Of a stretch of DNA of 64,000 nucleotides, positions 58,125 through 64,000 are shown piece by piece (the stretch's first letter is position 1; every line of letters begins with the position of its first letter). The notes beneath the pieces are model-generated. The model saw only the letters and a list, made by a program, of their open reading frames with translations. It made no database searches and was not told where the DNA came from. This DNA comes from Tragulus kanchil. Taxonomy: Eukaryota > Chordata > Mammalia > Artiodactyla > Tragulidae. The translations under genes were made by a program, and so were the position numbers. The DNA lies in NCBI GenBank assembly GCA_022376925.1, contig JAIOJX010000004.1, positions 128,985,123-129,049,122 of the forward strand, read 5' to 3'.

Positions 58125-59060
58125 CATTTGACCCTTTACTAAATCAAAATGTATTTGCATTAATAAGCAAACATCCTACGGCGGCTTAGCTCCCATTAGG
58201 GTATCAGGTTGCTTTCCTGCCGCCCAGCCCTGAGCTCATGAGGATGAAAGGGGTAATAGGGGACACAGAAGAAGGATGGGACCTGGCCGTGCAGAAATAG
58301 CACCAATGTTACTTCATCTCAAACTCCTAGTATGAAGCAACTCCGAAGTCCCAGGGGAAGGTTGCAATCCATGAGTTTGCCGAGGTACCCATCGGAGGCT
58401 GGTGTGTCCCAGGAACCGGTGAGAGGAGCCCGGCCAGTCGACCGCGGCTGGAACCAGCTCCATGACTCACAGAAGACGCGTACAAAGTGATGCTGGAGGA
58501 TATTTTTACAAACTCATTTCTCTGTGAAAAATTGCCATCAAGTGAGGGGTCAAACCTCAGAGAATGACGAAAAGTTAATGAGCAACGTGAGACCAAGTAC
58601 AGAAACACTGGATTCTCCATGGAAATGTGAATCAAGAGAAAATCAAGAAATGACACAAACATTCTCTTGCTTTCACCTTACTCTCAACTTGAGGGAGTCA
58701 GAAAGTTCTGGAGCACAGTCCTCTGGGTTGTGTATTGTAAAGTCTCGCTCAGCCAAGAACTCACTGAGGGAGTGTCCAGACTGAGCTCTGACGCCCCAGG
58801 CTGGGTGGGGAAAGAGGCTCGCCTGGCACCTCCGCCTTCCCAGGGCCGCCTCCTCAAGCAGCTCTCACCTAACTCCAGAGTGCCTGGTACCAAAGGCCTG
58901 GGTAGAGTCAAGGCTGGACCTCAGGAGTCTTGTCTTGTGGACCCCAAAGAAGCACGTGGACTGTGACAGGAAAACAGACCGGAAGTGGAGAGGCCAGGCA
59001 GTGTCACGCCCACGCCGGGGGCTTATATGGAGGCCAAAAGACTCCTGTTCTCCCAAAGGT
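58125..59060. other. Unique DNA
   Basis: Overlapping frames of 75-111 codons on both strands; no domain and no gene called. Confidence 0.45.
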
Positions 59061-59264
59061 TCACTGGCCAGGGTGACAGGTGTGCTGTCCAGGCTCATCA
59101 AGCTGCTCTGACCGTCTCTCCCACTAGTACCATCGCTCACGGTCAAAGAAGCCAGACCCAGCAATGCCCAGGACCGTGCAGTGTTCCGTCATATGTCCCT
59201 TCCCTAAAGCCTGGAGGAAGAGACCACCTCCGTATTTTATGTCAAAGGGGCTAAGGATTGCTGG

Positions 59265-59385
59265 GTTCCATCTCTGGGTCAGGAAGAGTCCCTGGAGAAG
59301 GGCATGGGAACCCACTCCAGTATTCTTGCCTGGAGAATCCCATGGAAAGAGAAGCCTGGAAAGCTACAGTTCCATGCACACGCAA
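59265..59385 (+). mobile_element. Bov-tA/Bov-A piece next to BovB, upstream copy
   Basis: CTGGAGAAGGGCATGGGAAC, CAGTATTCTTGCCTGGAGAA and CCCATGGAAAGAGAAGCCTG are Bov-A; the tRNA head is lost and BovB coding sequence follows within about 35 bases. Repeated at 60358-60478. Confidence 0.75.
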
Positions 59386-59419
59386 GGATTGCTGGGACAG
59401 CCACAGAACAGCCACAGAA

Positions 59420-60138
59420 ATACAGATGACACCACCCTAATGGCAGAAAGCAAAAAGAAACTTAAAAATCTCTTGATGAGGGTGAAAGAGGAGAGTGAAA
59501 AAGCTGGTTTAAAACTCAACTTTCAAAAAACGAACACCATGGTATTGAAGGGGGAAAAGTGGAAGCAGTAACAGATTTTCTTTTCTTGGGCTCCAAAATC
59601 ACTGTGGATGGTGACTGTAGCCACAAAATAAAAAGATGCTTGCTCCTTGGAAGAAAAACTATGACAAACCTAGACAGCTATTAAAAAGCAGAGATATCAC
59701 TTTGCTGACAAAGGACCATCTCGTCAAAGCTTTGGTTTTTCCAGTGGTCATGTATGGATGTGAGAGTCGGACCATAAAGACAACTGAGCACCAAAGAATT
59801 GATGCTTTCAAACTGTGGCACTGGAGAAGACTCTTCAGAATACCTCGGACAGCAAGGAGATCCAACCAAGGAGATCCTAAAGGAAATCAACCCTAAATGT
59901 TCATTGGAAGGACTGATACTGAAGTTTAAGTTCCAATGCTTTGGCCACCTGAGGCAGAGGCCAGCTCATTGAAAAAGACACTGATGCTGGGAAAGATTGA
60001 GGGCAGGAGGAGAAGGGGGCAACAGAGGATAAGATGGTTGGATGGCATCACCAACTCAATGGACATGAGTTTGAGCAAACTCCAGGAGATGGTGAAGGAC
60101 AGAGGGGGCTGGCAGGCTGCAGGATCACAGAAAGTCAG
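59420..60138 (+). pseudogene. BovB reverse-transcriptase ORF2 remnant, upstream copy
   Basis: Three reading frames in series give BovB (RTE clade) reverse-transcriptase C-terminal protein: 59420-59571 (DDTTLMAESKKKLKN, preceded by NT where the catalytic motif usually has an aromatic residue and Ala), 59636-59896 (VFPVVMYGCES, WHWRRLFRIPRTARRSNQ) and 59936-60169 ([32 protein letters not shown]). Stops and frameshifts separate them, and the endonuclease and N-terminal reverse-transcriptase regions are absent, so it is dead. Confidence 0.9.
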
Positions 60139-60357
60139 GGATCAAACAAGGGCTCACTGGCCAGGGTGACAGGTGTGCTGTCCAGGCTCATCAAGCTGCT
60201 CTGACCGTCTCTCCCACTAGTACCATCGCTCACGGTCAAAGAAGCCAGACCCAGCAATGCCCAGGACCGTGCAGTGTTCCGTCATATGTCCCTTCCCTAA
60301 AGCCTGGAGGAAGAGACCACCTCCGTATTTTATGTCAAAGGGGCTAAGGATTGCTGG

Positions 60358-60478
60358 GTTCCATCTCTGGGTCAGGAAGAGTCCCTGGAGAAGGGCATGG
60401 GAACCCACTCCAGTATTCTTGCCTGGAGAATCCCATGGAAAGAGAAGCCTGGAAAGCTACAGTTCCATGCACACGCAA
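60358..60478 (+). mobile_element. Bov-tA/Bov-A piece next to BovB, downstream copy
   Basis: Same piece as 59265-59385, displaced by 1093 bases through duplication L. Confidence 0.75.
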
Positions 60479-60512
60479 GGATTGCTGGGACAGCCACAGA
60501 ACAGCCACAGAA

Positions 60513-61265
60513 ATACAGATGACACCACCCTAATGGCAGAAAGCAAAAAGAAACTTAAAAATCTCTTGATGAGGGTGAAAGAGGAGAGTGAAAAAGCTGG
60601 TTTAAAACTCAACTTTCAAAAAACGAACACCATGGTATTGAAGGGGGAAAAGTGGAAGCAGTAACAGATTTTCTTTTCTTGGGCTCCAAAATCACTGTGG
60701 ATGGTGACTGTAGCCACAAAATAAAAAGATGCTTGCTCCTTGGAAGAAAAACTATGACAAACCTAGACAGCTATTAAAAAGCAGAGATATCACTTTGCTG
60801 ACAAAGGACCATCTCGTCAAAGCTTTGGTTTTTCCAGTGGTCATGTATGGATGTGAGAGTCGGACCATAAAGACAACTGAGCACCAAAGAATTGATGCTT
60901 TCAAACTGTGGCACTGGAGAAGACTCTTCAGAATACCTCGGACAGCAAGGAGATCCAACCAAGGAGATCCTAAAGGAAATCAACCCTAAATGTTCATTGG
61001 AAGGACTGATACTGAAGTTTAAGTTCCAATGCTTTGGCCACCTGAGGCAGAGGCCAGCTCATTGAAAAAGACACTGATGCTGGGAAAGATTGAGGGCAGG
61101 AGGAGAAGGGGGCAACAGAGGATAAGATGGTTGGATGGCATCACCAACTCAATGGACATGAGTTTGAGCAAACTCCAGGAGATGGTGAAGGACAGAGGGG
61201 GCTGGCAGGCTGCAGGTGATGGGATCACAGAAAGTCAGACACAACTTAGTGACTGAACAACAACA
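60513..61265 (+). pseudogene. BovB reverse-transcriptase ORF2 remnant, downstream copy with 3' end
   Basis: Same frames and lesions as 59420-60138, so the two share one origin. Here the sequence goes on through GATGGGATCACAGAAAGTCA to CTTAGTGACTGAACAACAAC, the usual BovB terminus. This copy therefore has the true right flank. Confidence 0.92.
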
Positions 61266-61477
61266 AAGGGCATGTACTGTCTGCTTGGCTAAACTTCCAG
61301 CAGCTTCAAATCTCTGACAAAGCATGGCTCCCGCATGAGCCAACAGGAAGGTTTTCCTGCTTGGTCCTACTCCATTCACCAAGCTAGACAGAACCCCCAA
61401 ATTGTCCTTCTCCAGAGAAGTTCACTCTCCTATAATATGCCAGGTGCTTTATATATTATCTTGAAGTGAAAAACTAT

Positions 61478-61667
61478 TAGTTGCTGAGTCATGTCCAACC
61501 CCATGAACTGTAGCCCACTGGGCTCCTCTGTCCATGGAATTCTCTAGGCAACGTTACTGGAGTGGGTAACCATTCCCTTCTCCAGGGCATCTTCCTGACT
61601 CAGGGATCAAGCCTGGGTCTCAGGGATTACAGGCAGATTCTTTACCATCTGAGCCACCAGAGAACAA
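61478..61667 (-). mobile_element. Bov-tA/Bov-A SINE
   Basis: TTAGTTGCTGAGTCATGTCC, ACTGGAGTGGGTAACCATTC and TTACCATCTGAGCCACCAGA, with a short internal deletion. Confidence 0.87.
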
Positions 61668-61897
61668 CTCAGGTCTGTGTTCCATTGGACTGTTCAGTCT
61701 TAGACATAGCTCTCCTGACCATGACGGCCCATCAGCACAGAGAATGGACTGCGTTCACCCACCAGAATCTCTCTGCTTCAGCACGGGCAATGCCACTTGT
61801 GGTGACAAGTTTGCAAAAACGGAGATATTGTCATGGAAGACTTTTGGCGATGTGATGCTATCTCACCCCAGCATCTAAGGTATTCAGATCAACCCAT

Positions 61898-62124
61898 GGT
61901 ACTTCCCTGGTGGTGCAGTGGCTGAGAATGCTGAGGACACAGGTTTGCTCCCTGGTCTGGGAAGATCCCACATGCTGCAGGGCCACCAAGCCTGTACACA
62001 ACAACTACTGAGGCCTCATGCCCTAGAGCCCGTGCTCTGCAACAAAGAGGAGTCACTGCAACGAGAAGCCACACCACAACTAGAAAGTCCCCGTGCAGCA
62101 ACAAAGACCCAGTGCAACCAGAAA
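61898..62124 (+). mobile_element. CHR-type tRNA-Glu SINE
   Basis: TACTTCCCTGGTGGTGCAGT, CAACAACTACTGAGGCCTCA, CTAGAGCCCGTGCTCTGCAA, and AACAAAGACCCAGTGCAACC in its tail. The tail is where duplication M starts; a loose 3' fragment recurs at 63201-63228. Confidence 0.88.
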
Positions 62125-62379
62125 TTAATTAATGAAATCAGTACATGAAGCATCTCTCCACCCTGTGAGCACCTGGGTGGCTCTACATGGAAACGCCCTC
62201 AGGGTGACATTCAAATTGTTCAAAATACAAAATAACCCTGAGAAATGGTTTCGTAAAGGGAGGAATCAAATGCCACCTGCACGCCTCTCTAACGCCCCCT
62301 CTGGCACCCTCCAGTCATATTGAACAAGCACATCACACCTCAGCCTCCCAGATTGTGCACAATGCTCTGTTGAATTAAT

Positions 62380-62475
62380 TCCAGATAAGGGGAGATGAGC
62401 CAACTGAGACTCAAGATAGATTAAGAACTTGCCCAAGGTCATCTAGCTTATAAACAGGAGAGCCCCGCGGAATCC
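62380..62475 (-). repeat. MIR fragment, upstream copy
   Basis: GATGAGCCAACTGAGACTCA and CTTGCCCAAGGTCATCTAGC. Repeated at 63484-63579. Confidence 0.78.
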
Positions 62476-62924
62476 CCATCTGACTCTCAAAAACAATGTG
62501 CTTTCAGCCTCATGACAAAGCCTCCTGACACGGTGTGATGATACTGGTCACTAGTCAAACCTCGGGGCCTCACCCAGTAACCAGGAGTGTCCACTACACA
62601 CAGGACTGCCTGGACCCACCCAGCTTCGTGGCATCACTGTCCCATCATTTCCCATTCTTCTATGAATGTTAGCCTCAAAAACCTTGTGACGAAAAGTATC
62701 ATTTCTAGGGCTGCATTTCCTCAAGATTTGCATGTACAGTTGAAGGGATTTCATTAGACAGCTGGAAGAACTTGCCCAAACATTAAGGATTGGGTAAGAC
62801 CATTGGCTTAAATTTTCCAAACAAAACAACAATGAGACTCTGGAATGGAATTATGGAGGTATCTCCCTTTGGAATCTTCCACAATGTAGTCCACAGATCC
62901 AGTAGCTAACTAAATCTGTTCACA

Positions 62925-62946
62925 AACAACAACAACAACAATGTCC
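62925..62946. repeat. (CAA)n short microsatellite
   Basis: Six or so CAA units. Confidence 0.8.
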
Positions 62947-63075
62947 TCTTCCCTAAGCTCCCATCACTCACCCTTGCAGCCGCACAAAACTCAGGTGCCT
63001 GGATTGAGGGAGATAAGGGGAGACTGGCTGTCATCACCTGTCAGAGGAAAATGAACCCCAGAGTCCACCCTGAAT

Positions 63076-63198
63076 CAGTGGTTCTCAAACTCTAATGGGC
63101 ATCAAAACCACTAGGAGGGCTTATTAAGATAGAGACCACGTCCCAGCCCCAGAGTTTCTGACTCTTAGGTTGGGGTGGGGTCCGAGGACCTGCATCAC
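63076..63198. mobile_element. MER5A, cut by the M junction
   Basis: Left end CAGTGGTTCTCAAACTCTAA, interior AGAGTTTCTGACTCTTAGGT and GGGGTCCGAGGACCTGCAT. It stops at the junction (63200) before the other terminal repeat. Confidence 0.88.
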
Positions 63199-63483
63199 TG
63201 AGCAACAAAGACCCAGTGCAACCAGAAATTAATTAATGAAATCAGTACATGAAGCATCTCTCCACCCTGTGAGCACCTGGGTGGCTCTACATGGAAACGC
63301 CCTCAGGGTGACATTCAAATTGTTCAAAATACAAAATAACCCTGAGAAATGGTTTCGTAAAGGGAGGAATCAAATGCCACCTGCACGCCTCTCTAACGCC
63401 CCCTCTGGCACCCTCCAGTCATATTGAACAAGCACATCACACCTCAGCCTCCCAGATTGTGCACAATGCTCTGTTGAATTAAT

Positions 63484-63579
63484 TCCAGATAAGGGGAGAT
63501 GAGCCAACTGAGACTCAAGATAGATTAAGAACTTGCCCAAGGTCATCTAGCTTATAAACAGGAGAGCCCCGCGGAATCC
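63484..63579 (-). repeat. MIR fragment, downstream copy
   Basis: Same relic as 62380-62475, displaced by 1104 bases. Confidence 0.78.
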
Positions 63580-64000
63580 CCATCTGACTCTCAAAAACAA
63601 TGTGCTTTCAGCCTCATGACAAAGCCTCCTGACACGGTGTGATGATACTGGTCACTAGTCAAACCTCGGGGCCTCACCCAGTAACCAGGAGTGTCCACTA
63701 CACACAGGACTGCCTGGACCCACCCAGCTTCGTGGCATCACTGTCCCATCATTTCCCATTCTTCTATGAATGTTAGCCTCAAAAACCTTGTGACGAAAAG
63801 TATCATTTCTAGGGCTGCATTTCCTCAAGATTTGCATGTACAGTTGAAGGGATTTCATTAGACAGCTGGAAGAACTTGCCCAAACATTAAGGATTGGGTA
63901 AGACCATTGGCTTAAATTTTCCAAACAAAACAACAATGAGACTCTGGAATGGAATTATGGAGGTATCTCCCTTTGGAATCTTCCACAATGTAGTCCACAG

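Larger units (their letters stand above)
59061..61238. repeat. Duplication L (1.09 kb direct pair)
   Basis: 59061-60138 recurs at 60154-61238, offset 1093, rising to 1100 because GTGATGG is missing near the end of the upstream copy (CTGCAGGATCACAG versus CTGCAGGTGATGGGATCACA). Linker 60139-60153. The downstream copy continues into the natural BovB 3' end at about 61265, which the upstream copy lacks. Confidence 0.97.
62097..64000. repeat. Duplication M (1.10 kb, head-to-tail, runs off the window)
   Basis: 62097-63200 is followed directly by 63201 onward, offset 1104, with no linker. About 800 bases of the downstream copy are visible and look identical. The upstream copy begins inside the tail of the SINE at 61898-62124 and ends inside a MER5A. 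Confidence 0.96.

Noticed and set aside
59420..61265. An active BovB element
   Set aside because: The frame is broken by stops and shifts, the catalytic motif is altered, and the endonuclease and N-terminal reverse-transcriptase parts are missing.
1..64000. CRISPR array or any prokaryotic system
   Set aside because: Repeat units are about 1.1 kb and unrelated; the content is ruminant nuclear repeats with no prokaryotic gene structure.

Overview
The window is non-coding nuclear DNA from a ruminant. The evidence is the set of mobile elements: BovB (RTE-type) LINE fragments, Bov-tA/Bov-A SINEs, cetartiodactyl tRNA-Glu-derived SINEs and ruminant-type L1 3' ends, lying on a background of old mammalian repeats (MIR, L2, MER5A, MER20, MLT1, L1M). 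The species cannot be fixed from the window alone. I find no supportable protein-coding exon, no intact RNA gene and no CRISPR array. The longest open frames are either inside SINEs or are isolated frames with no recognisable domain. The window is therefore intergenic or deep-intronic.

The dominant structure is not a known element. Thirteen direct, adjacent, almost identical duplications, each about 1.06-1.16 kb, are scattered over the window (A to M: 1-2111, 3012-5216, 6544-8695, 8345-10628, 10731-12900, 12629-14935, 16205-18313, 18132-20292, 28417-30581, 37168-39454, 54151-56422, 59061-61238, 62097-64000). The copies differ by a few substitutions and by homopolymer or short indels. In many pairs the last 50 or so bases of the upstream copy are degraded by small deletions before the sequence restarts. 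Three pairs of duplications overlap to give an 'XY|XYZ|YZ' tiling with a central tile of about 1.9-2.0 kb. Repeats cut at a junction are whole in the downstream copy. The best reading is unmerged contig overlaps (false duplication in an assembly); real tandem duplication is less likely but can be tested. Collapsing them would remove about 14.4 kb and leave roughly 49.6 kb.

Layout: 1-20.3 kb is almost entirely made of eight of these duplications and carries CHR-type SINEs, Bov-tA copies, a BovB 3' end, MIRs and a possible LTR. 20.3-28.4 kb has two (TG)n-Bov-A loci, a MIR split by a SINE, an old repeat and BovB/Bov-tA pieces. 28.4-32.1 kb has duplication I, L1 ends and a BovB 3' end in an old repeat. 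32.1-37.1 kb is SINE-rich. 37.2-39.7 kb holds duplication J and an old repeat. 40-54 kb is mostly unique, with L2, L1, hAT and MLT1 relics. 54.1-56.4 kb is duplication K. 56.4-58.1 kb has a MER20 split by a SINE and an L1 3' end. 59-64 kb has duplications L (a broken BovB reverse-transcriptase segment) and M.

In the evidence fields, 'type I SINE' means the tRNA-Glu-headed SINE carrying GCAGTGCAAGG in the head and a GCTCTGGAGC body motif. It has eight independent insertions here, all on the plus strand, most with clear target-site duplications. One of them (32680-33015) contains the most interesting biological signal in the window: a 37-nt sequence matching the 5' half of tRNA-Gly(UCC), ending in the anticodon loop and flanked by a 15-bp direct repeat of the SINE.
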